DNA of 64,000 nt from Ampullaceana balthica. Taxonomy: Eukaryota; Mollusca; Gastropoda; Lymnaeidae. Within the stretch, counting starts at the first letter, position 1, and each line of letters begins with the position of its first letter. The notes under the pieces were generated by a model. The model saw only the letters and a list, made by a program, of their open reading frames with translations. It was not told where the DNA came from and ran no database searches. Below, piece after piece: positions 35,589-47,384 of this stretch. The stretch spans positions 1 through 64,000 of the forward strand of contig CALYLW010001387.1 in assembly GCA_944989445.1 (NCBI GenBank). Reading direction: 5' to 3'. A program made the translations under genes and the position numbers.

Positions 35589-35976
35589 GGGGCCGTCCAT
35601 AAATGATGTCACTCACCTAGTGGGGGGTGGGGGAGGGGGGCACACATTTTTGACGATGTGCAACTTTAAATAAAAGTTCCTCTTAAATATTTGATTGCTT
35701 GCAATTTACTTAATGAAGTTTTGAATGTCTTCACGCGTGTTACGATATTAGCGTGCAGTCTTACACTAAATGCATGCTTAAATGACATAAATTGGTATGA
35801 AACATGATCATTTTCAATTAGAAAATACAGCTTTTATGGCGGGGGGGGGGCGGCGGCAAAGCGTTTTGTCGCATCATATTGGAGGGGGAGGTCTAACTTT
35901 TTTTGACGACGTGTGACGAGGAGGGAGGGGGTGAAAACTCGGCCAAAATCGCATGACGTCATTTATGGGCGGCCCC
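35589..35976. mobile_element. MITE family E, copy 2
   Basis: Ends 'ggggccgtccataaatga' and 'tcatttatgggcggcccc' are inverted repeats with one mismatch. Shares 'tttaaataaaagtt', 'ttacgatattag' and 'ggccaaaatcgcatgacgtc' with the 24901 copy. No clear target duplication. Confidence 0.88.
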
Positions 35977-36639
35977 TAATGATCGAGAAATGGGGTATGC
36001 ATGTAACCAAATGATTTCAACAATTAGGATAATATATTTAGTTACAATAAAGGCTGCGTATAGGGACCGAAAAGCCGTGGTTAAAAATGTAGAAGGTGCT
36101 GAATTCTCATTTAACTCAAGGTGCCAAAATAGGTTTCAAGTTCTACTTTTTAAGCTAAAAATCCAAGCCACTTGACAATTCAAAGAGCACGATAATTAAA
36201 ACGTAACTTAACTTTTCGGTGGGTAATTCTTTTATTACATGCAGGGAAGGTCCAAAATATAATACTAGATAATCTCAATATCTTATGAACCATTTATTTT
36301 TATTTTAAAACTACGTGACCGCTTCTGGGATTATGGAGGAGGGGTGGGATAGGGAGGGGAAACTCCGTGAATCTGATGTAAACCTCATTTCATTAGAACT
36401 CTTGAACTACGTGTCACTTACTGATTTGATGGAGATTTTTTTGTCTCTGTTTCAGCTCTTTAATTATTTTATAAGAATTAAGAATTGTTTAACAGCATTT
36501 AACACTAGAACGACTGTAAAAACCTGTTTTGAGAATTGGTGCCAAGAATAGAAATTTTTAGCAACAGATTAAAATGTTTTCTGAGGATAATTTTAAGAGG
36601 CTTCTTTTGAACTAAAGTATTAGATGGGATATGAGTATG

Positions 36640-37225
36640 GATACATACATGAGGAGAAAGTATGAAACCCATAGGCATGATTATTGGTGTGAGGGTATAT
36701 GTGACCATTTACATGATAATTGGTATGAGGGTAAATGTGACCATTTACATGATTATTTGTGTGAGGGTATATGTGAATATTCACATTATTGGTATGAGGG
36801 TACATTATGTGACAATTTACATGATAATTGGTATGAGGGTAAATGTGACCATTTAATTTACATGATCATTTGTGTGAGGGTAAATGAGACCATTGACATA
36901 ATTGGTATGAGGGAAAATGTGACCATTTAATTTACATGATCATTTGTGTGAGGGTATATGTGACCTTTGACATAATTGGTATGAGGATAAATGTGACCGT
37001 TTACATGATCATTTGTGTGAGGGTAAATGTGACCATAGACATAATTGGTATGAGGATAAATATGACCATTTAATTTACATGATCATTTGTGTGAGGGTAT
37101 ATGGGACCATTGACATAATTGGTATGAGGATAAATGTGACCATTTACATGATCATTTGTGTGAGGGTAAATGTGACCATTGACATAATTGGTATGAGGGT
37201 AAGTGTGACCATGGGTAAGGGTGTG
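36640..37225. repeat. ~36-bp minisatellite, about 16 copies
   Basis: Unit contains 'attggtatgagggtaaatgt' and 'gaccatttacatgat', with subtypes alternating between 'ggtatgagg' and 'tgtgtgagg'. Open frames on both strands (for instance 36631-36930) are artefacts of the period. Confidence 0.93.
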
Positions 37226-37229
37226 AGAA

Positions 37230-38585
37230 CTGAAGTGGTAATAGGTTTGCGAGATATTTTATTTGCACGCTAACATTGTAGTTTTTTTTATATTTTTATC
37301 TTTGATATATTCAATTTATGTTTCTTATGACATGCTTTTTTTGTGTGTGTATTAAATTGTGTGATAATAGTGATATATTTTTTGTTTTTGGTTGAGGATA
37401 TGCAAATTAATTTCGTTAATAAGTCTGGTTTGTCTCACGCCAATTTAATTTTTAAAATATCTTCAATGTATAATATCTACTTAGATAAACAACTTAATTG
37501 TCTACTAAACATCGAATAAAAATAAAACATCCGGCGAAATGTCTATCTTTTCTTTTTGCCCCCCCCTCCCCTCCCCGAAAATGAAATTCTTTAACATTAC
37601 ACATTTGTAGTAATCCTACTACTTAGACATTCAAGATCTTACTTGCAAAATTAAAAAAACAACCATTTCGCCGAGTGATAAACGTAGCTTATGCGCACCA
37701 TAAGGTGTAGATGTCTTTTTATAATTTTGTAATTAGGATATTAATGCTTTAAATTAAATACATTTATAAACATATGTCACTATTTTTATGTGAAGCGCTG
37801 TGAGCCCAGCAGCTGGTATATGATACTGTGCTATATAAATTCTCAAAGTATTATTGTTAGGAATACCTGCATTAAAAAAAAATTATAATTGATTTTATAT
37901 GTCTAGCCAACGAGTTTAAGTGCTTAGTTTGAATTAAATTTCATTCGTAGATAGAAAATTTTACATAATAACGTCAAGATAGCAGCTAGTGAACGGGCCG
38001 ATGAATTTATATCCCCCGAACTCAGATATCTGACCCATTAAATGGCCATGAAGCGGCACGCTAAGAAACTCCATTTCTAAAACTTCAGCGGGCACGCTAA
38101 GGAATGGATCTTAAATAGATGGGCCTGGTGGTAGAGGTGGTAACACAAAAACTTTTTTTTCTACAACACCCGGCACATCGCTTCCTTAACGAGCAAATCT
38201 CCTTAATCTTAGCTCACGTGGACGCCCTCTGTTAGGGCTTGCTCTAAACTCTAAACTGTGATATCAAGATAAAACAGGGGACCTTATCGTTGCTACTATG
38301 GATGCACCTTCTTGCAATTACCGCTCATTAAATATTAACCGTAAAACTACCGCTAACGATGTCATCAGATATGTCAAGCTGACCCTGCTCCAAGTTGCAG
38401 TCAATATTGTCTAGCAGAAATGAAAACCTGATTTAAATTATTAATTGCGCTTGCTTTAATTCAAACCTGTTTATAAGCACTCTAAGTGAAAATCTACCAT
38501 TCTAGTTTCAATATGCCATTACTCACCAACTGGCAATACAATTTCAAGTAATTATTTGCTGTATATATTTATTGAGTATATAACT
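37230..38585. other. Unassigned sequence
   Basis: AT-rich with a C-run at 37560-37575. No gene, element end or repeat array recognised. Confidence 0.4.
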
Positions 38586-38587
38586 TA

Positions 38588-38785
38588 CAGTGAACTTGTC
38601 ATTAAACTTGACATTAAATTTGAGATTAAACTTGATATTGAACTTCAAATTAAACTAGATTTTACTAGATAATAAACTTGATATTAAAGTGCATATTAAA
38701 ATTTATCTTAAACTTGACATTAAACTTGAAAATCAACTTGATGTTAAACTTGATATTACCCTTGCCATTCTTGACATTTAGTTTC
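38588..38785. repeat. Degenerate short repeat, 'aaacttgatatt' type
   Basis: About 14 loosely spaced copies of 'attaaacttga(c/t)att', of uneven length. Confidence 0.75.
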
Positions 38786-38796
38786 CAACTGAAGAT

Positions 38797-39050
38797 CGTA
38801 ACAAAGCCAGTCTGACACAGTATGTATGTCATAAAACTGATAGATCATTGCAAAGCCAGCCTGACACAGAATGTATGTCATATAACTGATAGATCATTGC
38901 AAAGCCAGTCTGACACAGTATGTATGTCATATAACTGATAGATAGATCATTAAAATGTCAGCCTGAAACATTATGTATGCTCTTTAACTGTAGATTATAA
39001 CAACGCCAGTCTGCCATAGTATATTTGTCCTATAACTGAAGATCATAATA
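38797..39050. repeat. ~47-bp minisatellite, left part
   Basis: Unit contains 'aagccagtctgacacagtat' and 'gtatgtcatataactga'. About 5.5 copies are visible. Recognisable copies resume at 40828-40905 beyond the family A cluster, so the array has been split. Confidence 0.88.
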
Positions 39051-39594
39051 AAACAAACCCGTAAAAACAAAGTTTTTGACTATAAATCCCGTATATATGA
39101 GACATAACTTACAGTATTGATTATGTTCAAACGCGACAAACATTTACAGACTGAATCTGTCTTAACTCCCCTTTGCTTTATAACCCGGGGTGGGGGTGGG
39201 AGAGGGGAAAGGTCTGGTAACCGATCGCTGGACCGAGCTCAGCGTGACACGTAAAATGTAAACAAAAGCACGCCGGTACATCGACGATGTTGCGTCAACG
39301 CACGAACTGAACTGTCACGTGAAAAAAAACAATAACAAACCGTAAAATTGAATTACATATGTCGTATAGATATAAACTAAAAATACATTAATTTAATTAC
39401 GGTACGTTCGATCGATCTGACATTTTTGATATGATACATTGTTAGGTGACACGGGTACATGTGCCAAATTTCAGCTCGATGGCATCACGGGAAGTGGGTC
39501 ATTTTTTTACTTTTGTTTTTTCCGCCCGACGTACGAAGAGATTACGACAGAGATGACGACAAGATTTCGAAGTTAATATAAGGGATTTAATAAA
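39050..39594 (-). mobile_element. Family A element, reverse copy
   Basis: Carries the family A blocks in reverse: 'aaagtttttgactataaatc', 'tacggtacgttcgatcgatc', 'gtgccaaatttcagc' and 'gaagttaatataagggattt' at the right end. Lacks the CTAG terminus. A short scrambled piece of family A 3' sequence (39595-39655) follows. Confidence 0.83.
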
Positions 39595-39655
39595 TAAAAA
39601 CAACCCCGTAATAAAACAACCCCGTATAAACAAAGTTTTTGACTATGGGTAATTT

Positions 39656-40197
39656 TTAAATCCCTTATATTAACTTCACCGCCGTCTCTCTCTGTCTTGG
39701 GCACAGCGTAAAATTAGAAGTCAAAAGTGACCCACTTCCCGTCATGCCCTCGAGCTGAAATTTGGCACACGGACCCTTGTCACCTAACAAAGCATCGTAT
39801 CAAAAATTCAGATCGATCGAAAGTAAAATTATTAAATTAATGCATTTTTAGTTTATCTATATAAACTATATGTAGAGGTCGCTATAGATTACATTTTACT
39901 GGTCACTTGACTTCACCCCAGCCATAGGTGAACACATCTCGTGTTTTAACCAGGTGTACCGGCGTGCTTTTGTTTACATTTTGCGTGTCACGCTGAGCTC
40001 GGTCCATCGATCGGTGACCAGCCATTCCCCTCTCCCCAACCCCCCACCCCCACCCCAGGGTTATACATCAAAAGGCCGTTAAGACAGATTCAGTCTGTAA
40101 ATGTTTGTCGCTTTTGAATATAATCAATACTGTTTGTTATGTCTCATATATAAGGGATTTATAGGCAAAAACTTTGTTTTTGAGGGGTTGTTTTATT
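39656..40197 (+). mobile_element. Family A element, forward copy
   Basis: Begins with TCCCTTATATTAACTTCACC after 'tttttaaa' and contains all internal blocks. Its 3' end (tgaggggttgttttatt) abuts the next copy directly. Confidence 0.85.
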
Positions 40198-40737
40198 AAA
40201 TCCCTTATATTAACTTCACCGCCGTCTCTGTCTCTCTGTCTTTCTTGGGCGGGCACGCGGAAAATTAGAAGTCAAAATTGACCCACTTCCCGTCATGCCA
40301 TCGAGCTGAAATTTGGCACAAGGACCCGTGTCACCTAACAATGCATCGTGTCAAAAATTCAGATCGATCGAACGTATAGTTATTAAATTAATGCATTTTT
40401 AGTTTATCTATATAAGCTATATGTAGAGGTCGCTATCGTTTACATTTTACTGGTCACTTGACTTCACCCCAGCCATAGGTGAACACATCTCGTGTTTTAA
40501 CCAGGTGCACCGGCGTGCTTTTGTTTACATTTTGCGTGTCACGATGAGCTCGGTCCAGCGATCGGTGACAAGACCTTTCCCCTCACCCCCCACCCCCCGG
40601 TGTTAAAAGCAAAGGGGAGATAATTTCGGTTTCAGTCTGTAAATGTTTGTCGCGTTTGCACATAATCAATACTTTTAGTTATGTCTCATATATAAGGGAT
40701 TTATAGTCAAAAACTTTGTTTTTACGGGTTTGTTTTA
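40198..40737 (+). mobile_element. Family A element, second forward copy
   Basis: Head-to-tail with the previous copy and very close in sequence, which suggests tandem insertion or duplication. Ends 'tttttacgggtttgtttt'. Confidence 0.85.
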
Positions 40738-40824
40738 TTTACTTTTGTTTTTCGCCCGCCCGACGATGAACGACAGAGAGAGAGACAGAGAGAGACGGCG
40801 GTGAAGTTAATATAAGGGATTTAA
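40738..40824 (-). mobile_element. Family A 5' fragment, reverse
   Basis: Only the 5' about 85 bp in reverse: 'acttttgtttttcgcccg', a GA-rich tract and 'gaagttaatataagggattt'. It closes the cluster, after which the ~47-bp array resumes. Confidence 0.78.
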
Positions 40825-40827
40825 AAA

Positions 40828-40905
40828 CGCCAGCCTGACTCAGTATGTTTGTCCTATATATCATAACAAAGCCAACCTGACAGTATGTAATGTATGCCGT
40901 ATATT
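40828..40905. repeat. ~47-bp minisatellite, right part
   Basis: Copies 'aacgccagcctgactcagta' and 'aaagccaacctgacagtatg' belong to the array at 38797-39050. Confidence 0.8.
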
Positions 40906-40929
40906 CCAGCATCCGTTGAAACATGATCG

Positions 40930-41850
40930 CCTGTTAGGATGAAAGATGATCTCATTTTTGAATATGCTACAAAAGCCCCCACCACCCCCCATCCCAAATA
41001 AAAAAAAAGCACACCAAACGACATCCCTTGCCTCAATGTTGTGGTGTGATGTAGAACCTGCCAAGTTGTCCATTGAAGTACTGTACAGCCGTGTCCAATC
41101 ATGCTCGCGTTAGTGTACGAACATTACAAGCCATACTGCGACATGTTTTAGTTAGTTTGGAATCGCTTATAGTGAACGCGAGTAAAAAAAAATTGAATTG
41201 GAAAGAGAATTTAGTAGACGCGATGGGAATCTTTGTTGTGTGACAACTGGTGGTAAATTTGTGTGAGAACTGAATAACCAGGACTAGTCAATAAATGCTG
41301 TTCTCGTTGCCATGGCTACCGTCCTGGCAAACAAAGCCGTTGCCATCTGTACAAGTCACGTGGGGCGAAGCTTTAAAAACGTAAGTAAATATCTAGGTGT
41401 GAAATTCTCCATGTATTGGGGGAGTGGGTGAGAGCGATGTTGTAAGCTGGATAGGGGAGAGAATCTGACAGGTAAAATGATGACCTCTGAACCTTGAACC
41501 TCCATGTTAAACTTGAAGCTATAAATTCATCGTTCTTTAGATAATTGAATCGATTTGTGTGTGTGTCTATCTAATGGTGAAATATATGTAATATGATATA
41601 CATATAGTGTCTCAGCTAATAGTGAACTGGTGTATGGTGACACACATAAATTGTCGCAGCTAATAGTGAAATGGTTAGTTTTTGGACCGAATGTACACAT
41701 ATGTACGATCTGTACGCATTTTATGTATGGTGACAAAGCCGGGACCTCTTAATCCTAAAGTCATGTGCAATCCATATTGATCCGTGAACATTAAGATAAA
41801 GACAGTAATATACAATGACAGGGAAGTGATTGTGCTAGTGTATAGTGCTA
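40930..41850. other. Unassigned sequence
   Basis: No gene or element recognised. Two related 'tagtgaa.tggt' segments lie at 41560-41680. The minus-strand frames of 61-82 codons are not recognisable. Confidence 0.4.
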
Positions 41851-41855
41851 AATTG

Positions 41856-41986
<131 letters not shown>

Positions 41987-41989
41987 CAG

Positions 41990-42960
41990 GGAGGAGAGTG
42001 AGAGTGAGAAAAATGAACACAGTGATAATGTATAAAAGGATTTCTTAGAATGAGTATGTTACGCGTGGTATAGTTTTTAATATGACGTAACGCCCATCAG
42101 TGTTTATGAAATAAAAGAGTAACCATGTGCTTAGTAATGAAGGGATAATTATGTAATAGGATCAAAGAATGAAATATTATTTTTATCATAAATTATTTAT
42201 CAAGTCACGAAATATTAATTACTGTAAAAAGTCAGGAACAAGTTCAAGTAATAAAAGAATAATCAGGCGATTAGATGGGATCAGGTAATGAAAGTGTGTT
42301 CATGCGTTAAGGTGTGAGCAGGTAATTAAAGTTCAACTAGTCGCTGGAGAACAATTATGAAGAGTATTTGCTAATGTTAATTGCAAGTTATAAGGGCAAT
42401 AAACATGCCGGCATGCTACCCTCTGTTAGTCCTCAAGTGTGGCCGGCTAACATCAGATCATTCACATGACAGCCAATGATTATGTCGGCGGTTCCATTGA
42501 AATAAGCGCATTAATGTGTTCAAAGTGACGGCATGTCTTTGGGAATAGCCGGGTGACGTGACTTCAAAGGGCGACCACTCACCATTTCATCTCTGGTTAC
42601 AAGACCTTGTTGTCCAACACTTCGACCGGGCTCACTCACGCGGCAGACCGGCGCGTTTTATTTTTCTATTTTTTTTACAACATTCATTTTCCCCAATTCA
42701 GGTAATTATTTCCCCCCCCCCTTTTTTTTCCAAGCCATTGTCTTCACACGTCACCAAAACAAAACAAAAACAAGCATTCAGCATTTGTAGGCCATGTCCG
42801 TATATGGACAAGTCAGTCGGGTCGATACGTTGTATTACATTGTTGTGACGCCATCATTACACGAGCGTCATTGATCACGTGTCTGTGCACGTCGTGACGT
42901 CACTGGATATTACCCGCACCTCGAATGTGATTTGCATAGAAATTTCGTCTATTCGCCCTG
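41990..42960. other. Unassigned sequence
   Basis: Mostly unique. The 96-codon frame at 42558-42848 (+) has no recognisable content. Confidence 0.4.
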
Positions 42961-42962
42961 AC

Positions 42963-43170
42963 CAGTGGTAGCGAAACTTTTTGGGGCCGCGTGCCCGAAA
43001 TTCAACCAACATTTACCTATTTATAGCAAAGTGCCAACACTCCGATGAAAGCGGAAAATTGGAGTTTGGTTTAGCTGGTTTGCTTAAGGAAGTAATATTT
43101 CAGTCCCGTGTCGGCTGATGTTGCTCTGCGTGCCGAATATAGCACGCGTGCCTTAGGTTCGCCATCACTG
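42963..43170. mobile_element. Short hAT MITE
   Basis: Left end 'cagtggtagcgaaac' and right end 'ggttcgccatcactg' are inverted repeats with few mismatches. Flanks gccctgac and gctcagac agree at 6 of 8 positions. Includes 'ggccgcgtgcccgaaat', typical of this hAT-derived class. Non-coding. Confidence 0.75.
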
Positions 43171-43204
43171 GCTCAGACTATCAATGATCCCACTATGGCT
43201 CATT

Positions 43205-43400
43205 GGTCCATGTGCGAACTTTTAAAAAAAACATGTGAGCAAAGTTGCACAGCATCCATTTTTGTGTGTGCATAATTTTGAATTTCACAAAACAGATATG
43301 ATCAAAATTTTCTGCGCGGTAAATCTAAACTCCGGCGTGAACTCGGTCAGACGTCTGCGAAGCCGCGCAGCTTAAAAGGAATATTGCTAACTATACATTA
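43205..43400 (+). mobile_element. MITE family D copy (diverged)
   Basis: Contains 'ctcattggtccatgtgcgaa', 'gcacagcatccatttttgtg', 'ggtcagacgtctgcg' and 'gccgcgcagcttaaaaggaa', in the family D order. Termini are eroded. Confidence 0.65.
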
Positions 43401-44970
43401 TCCAAAATCTCTTTAAATCTAATCTTTCAACATATCTACCAACTTCTCACCTCCAGCTCTGTTCTCATATCTTCAGTCAGTCAAGAATTACCTGCCTCCC
43501 GTCCCCCACCTCCTAATTATCCAAAGCCACATCTTTTGCAAAGGAAAACACCACCTTGCTTTATTTTGTCTAGTGTTCGATATTTAAAATCAGTGAAAAC
43601 TAAATAACTTTTAAACGTTGTAATATTCTTCTAAACTGCGGACTAATCATTTGCTGTCAGATAGCCAATGTAATTAGTCGTTATCTTCCAATCAAACTTG
43701 TTTTTCTTCTTTTTAGAGGATGTCAGTTCATCTTATTTTAAGTTTAGCAGCCGCCAAATATCCTCTAAGCTGTTTACGTCATTGTGTTTTCTGAAATCAC
43801 CTGCGGGCTTTAGATAAATATTGAGTTTTAAATACGTAATTTCAACACTCTTTGCTTGATGGTTTAACACGCCTGCATCTTTAATCTGATTTAAACTGAT
43901 TAATGTCTGTTGCACCTTTTTCAAAACAAACAGTCGCCGTACACAGGTGAACAAAATAAAACAGTCGCTACACACCTATTAAAAATAACCAGCCTCTACA
44001 CACATATTAAAAGCAAAAAGTCTCTACACACTTTTGCAGGGCCAAAAATGTCCATTGAAGCGGGCCCTGAATCATAAGGCCTCTACAGCAAGCCTAACAT
44101 GACCTCGGTAGCAGGCCCGACATGCTGAAGACTTGTGTGACTTTTATTTTCTAGCTAACGCTGGGGTCGGCAATCAAGGGCTGCATGTTGCTCTTGAAAT
44201 AAATCAATGCGACTTTTTTTTTATATCGTTCCAATGAATTCTTTAAGTAAAGGGGTACATAAGCCATCATGCAACTGTTAGATCTTGTTGTGTGTACAGC
44301 GTGGGAAGCGGTTTATTTAAAGAATTAACTAAATTAATTAGGATCGCGTAAGAATATCATCACAATTAAAGTCATCAAACGCTTTTAAAGGGAAAAAAAG
44401 AATTCTGTAATTAACTCTCTTTAAACATTTCAATTAGAGTCACTGCACTCCTCAGATTGCTCATTATAAATTATATTTTTTAAACGACGCTCTATAATCT
44501 AATATTCAATCATTCTATTTTGTAGTAGGCTATTTGTGCTGCGCATGGATAAAACCAAATGTATAAACTAAATAAAATGAAGAATTTATTAAAGAAATAA
44601 CTAAAACTGGAAGTCTCTCCCAAAAGAACTACATTCAATGCAGTGAACTAAAAAAAAAGTAAACATACTCTAAGCTAAATTTAAATTCAGACATCACGTG
44701 ACTGCAAACTATTAATATTTTATATTCCTACATGATTTCTGTTATCCTTATCACCTATCAATATTGCAGTGGCTGGTGATAATTTGGTACCCGTAAGAAA
44801 CAATAAATGATAAGTAATAACAAACACAAACAAACGAATAAATCCTTAAAAAATGGATGCGCGATCAATCATCTATTCATTGATTTTTAATTTGATACAT
44901 GCAGTGACGGCTTGTAATTTTTTTTTAATGAGCATAGAAATAATTATCTTAACTCTTAACTTACCGTAGT
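43400..44970. other. Unassigned sequence
   Basis: Three short related copies with 'tctctacacac' lie at 43965-44035. 'gctggggtcggcaatc' (44160-44175) resembles a hAT end without partner. No credible gene. Confidence 0.4.
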
Positions 44971-44975
44971 CTCAA

Positions 44976-45167
44976 ACAATGTTCCCGCTGAGGTTCGTTA
45001 GTTCGTGTGCAAAGTAAAAAAAAACAACCTCGTGTGCAAAATTTCTCAGCATCCATTTTTTGTACACTATTTTAGAAAATTTGCTGCACGGTTGTTCTAA
45101 ACCACTGCGCGGCGTCGGTCAGATATCTGCGCGGCTGCGCAAGCGCGCAGCTTAAAAAGACCATTGG
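44976..45167 (+). mobile_element. MITE family D copy
   Basis: Left end 'acaatgttcccgctgagg', right end 'cttaaaaagaccattgg'. Interior has 'gtgtgcaaagtaaaa', 'cagcatccattttttg', 'ggcgtcggtcagatatctgc'. Flanks tctcaa (44970-44975) and tctcat (45168-45173) match at 5 of 6. Confidence 0.82.
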
Positions 45168-45179
45168 TCTCATCCCTCC

Positions 45180-45668
45180 ACTACACAATATTACATTTTG
45201 TTGCTATAGCCCACATTAGTCATATTACATTTTGTTACTATAGCCCACATTAGTCATATTATATTACATTTTGTTACTATAGCCCACATTAGTCATATTA
45301 TATCACATTTTGTTACTATAGCCCACATTAGTCATATTATATCACATTTTGTTACTATAGCCCACATTAGTCATATTATATCACATTTTGTTACTATAAC
45401 CCACATTTGTCATATCACATTGTGTTACCATAGCCCACATTAGTCATATTATATCACATTTTGTTACTATAACCCACATTTGTCATATCACATTTTGTTA
45501 CTATAGCCCACATTAGTCATATTATATCACATTTTGTTACTATAACCCACATTTGTCATATCACATTGTGTTACCATAGCCCACATTAGTCATATTATAT
45601 CACATTTTGTTACTATAACCCACATTTGTCATATCACATTGTGTCACTATAGCCCACATTAGTCATGA
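45180..45668. repeat. 39/34-bp compound minisatellite, about 13 units
   Basis: Two unit types: a 39-bp one with 'actatagcccacattagtca' plus 'tattatatcac', and a 34-bp one with 'actataacccacatttgtca' plus 'tatcac'. In the right two thirds they alternate, giving a ~73-bp higher-order period; the left third has only the long type. Confidence 0.93.
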
Positions 45669-45754
45669 CAAATATACGTCCCGTAAGGAATTAATCAAAG
45701 TCTAAAAAGAAGCACATTGATATGATTTATTGAATGTCTCACATCTTATATTTT

Positions 45755-45865
45755 TATTATATTTAGTATATTTATTATATTTATTATATTTATTATATTT
45801 ATTATATTTATTATATTTATTATATTTATTATATTTATTATATTTATTATATTTATTATATTTTT
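45755..45865. repeat. 9-bp (TTTATTATA)n repeat, about 12 copies
   Basis: Simple AT-only tandem repeat. Confidence 0.95.
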
Positions 45866-46477
45866 TATATTTTAAACCAACGTCTTAGAAGCCTAGAAAT
45901 TCTTCAACACCTTCGGTCTCCATTTCTAACTTAGGTTTTTGAGAGGTCAAAGCTCTCCTTTACTTCATGCCTTGGAACGCTGGAATGGTCAGGAAGACCG
46001 GATCGGTAATATTGACGCCTTGTGCGGCTTTAAAATGACGTCATCGATGTGTTTATATGATGGATATTCGTCATAGAAGTGGGTGACGTGAAAGTCCATA
46101 CAAAAATTATTTAAATAAGCTTTGTCATTTCTAAGACCGGAAAACGTCATAACCCCTTCGGTCATTTGGCTATTTTTAGATTGAGGTAAAAAAAAATCTG
46201 AAATATCCATAACAACAGTGTGTTGATACACTGATCTCACTAAAAACTATCTTCTAGGTGCAATTTTTTGTACAAAAATATTTCTTTACACTTATTTTTA
46301 CAGCTGAATAAATTATTAAAATATCGAAGACTTAAAACTTAAATAAATAAGCCTAAACATTTTTAAAGATGAGTCGAGTGTATGACTGTATGAGTATGCG
46401 GTCGTTCGATAATCGTAACTACGGTAAACACTACTATCCCTAGCGTAATAATCGTAGTCAAGTATTAACTTGTTTTC

Positions 46478-47293
46478 ATTTTATCTTATCTTATCTGTTT
46501 ACAGACGCTCCTTCTATACAGAAGATTATTGCGTCCTACGCTTATCGATGGTTTGTGTTTAGTCCTGCATTTTTATTAGAGATTTAAATGTTGATAAAGT
46601 GTTGGTTTTCCTGGATTCTTCAGGCAACCCATTCCACGCCCGAATTCCGGACGGGAAGAAGGAAAACGTGTATGTGTTTGTTCTTGCATACGGAATAAGA
46701 AAGGTGTTTTTATCCTTATGTCTATCTGAGGGTTGTATTAAGTTATCTTTGTGTTGTATTTCTAAATTAGAATTAATTGCTTTATGTATGATTACTAATT
46801 TGCTCTTGGTTCTTCTATCCTCTAGTGTTTCAAGGTTTAATGATTTAACTAATGGTGTTTTTCTTGTCAGTTTTTAATATTCTCCAGTAATGAATCTGGC
46901 AGCTCTTTTTTGAATTTGTTCTAGTTTATCAATGTTTTCTTTGGTGGATGGGTCCCATACAGAAGATGCATATTCTAGTACAGGTCTCACCAAAGTGAGG
47001 TAGCATTTTAGTTTTATATCTCTATTACATTTGTTAAAGTTCCTTTTTATAAAGCCTAAGGTTTTGTTTGATTTTTTAATAACTTCATTGACATGGGGAT
47101 TCCATGATAGTTTCTCATTTATTAAGACTCCTAAGTATTTTGCATCTTTAGTTTGGGTCAGTTCTTTTCCATGAATGTAATATTTTGAATTTATTTGTTT
47201 CTTTTTCTTTGTTACTCTTAACAGTTGACACTTTTCTGGGTGGAAAGACATACTCCAGTTAGTTTCCCATTTTATCAATTCATTTAATATTGA
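46478..47293 (-). pseudogene. LINE (CR1/jockey-like) 3' fragment, copy 2
   Basis: 816 bp flanked by an 8-bp duplication, ttgttttc (46470-46477 and 47294-47301), so both ends are defined. The minus strand encodes RT C-terminal sequence with 'WSMSFHPEKCQLL', 'KDAKYLGVLINEKLSWN', 'SNKTLGFIKRNF' and 'LVRPVLEYASSVWDP'. A stop interrupts the frame near 46874, where copies 1 and 3 stay open. The catalytic domain is absent. The 3' tail is (GATAA)-type. Confidence 0.9.
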
Positions 47294-47384
47294 TTGTTTT
47301 CCTTGTTCCTTATAAAAATATATGCCTTAGTATTCATTAGTAATAAACTAATACTAAGATAATGACTTTAATTATAATTACACC

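Noticed and set aside
45989..46240. 83-codon minus-strand frame
   Set aside because: Lies mostly in the family C repeat, which has no coding capacity in its other copy.
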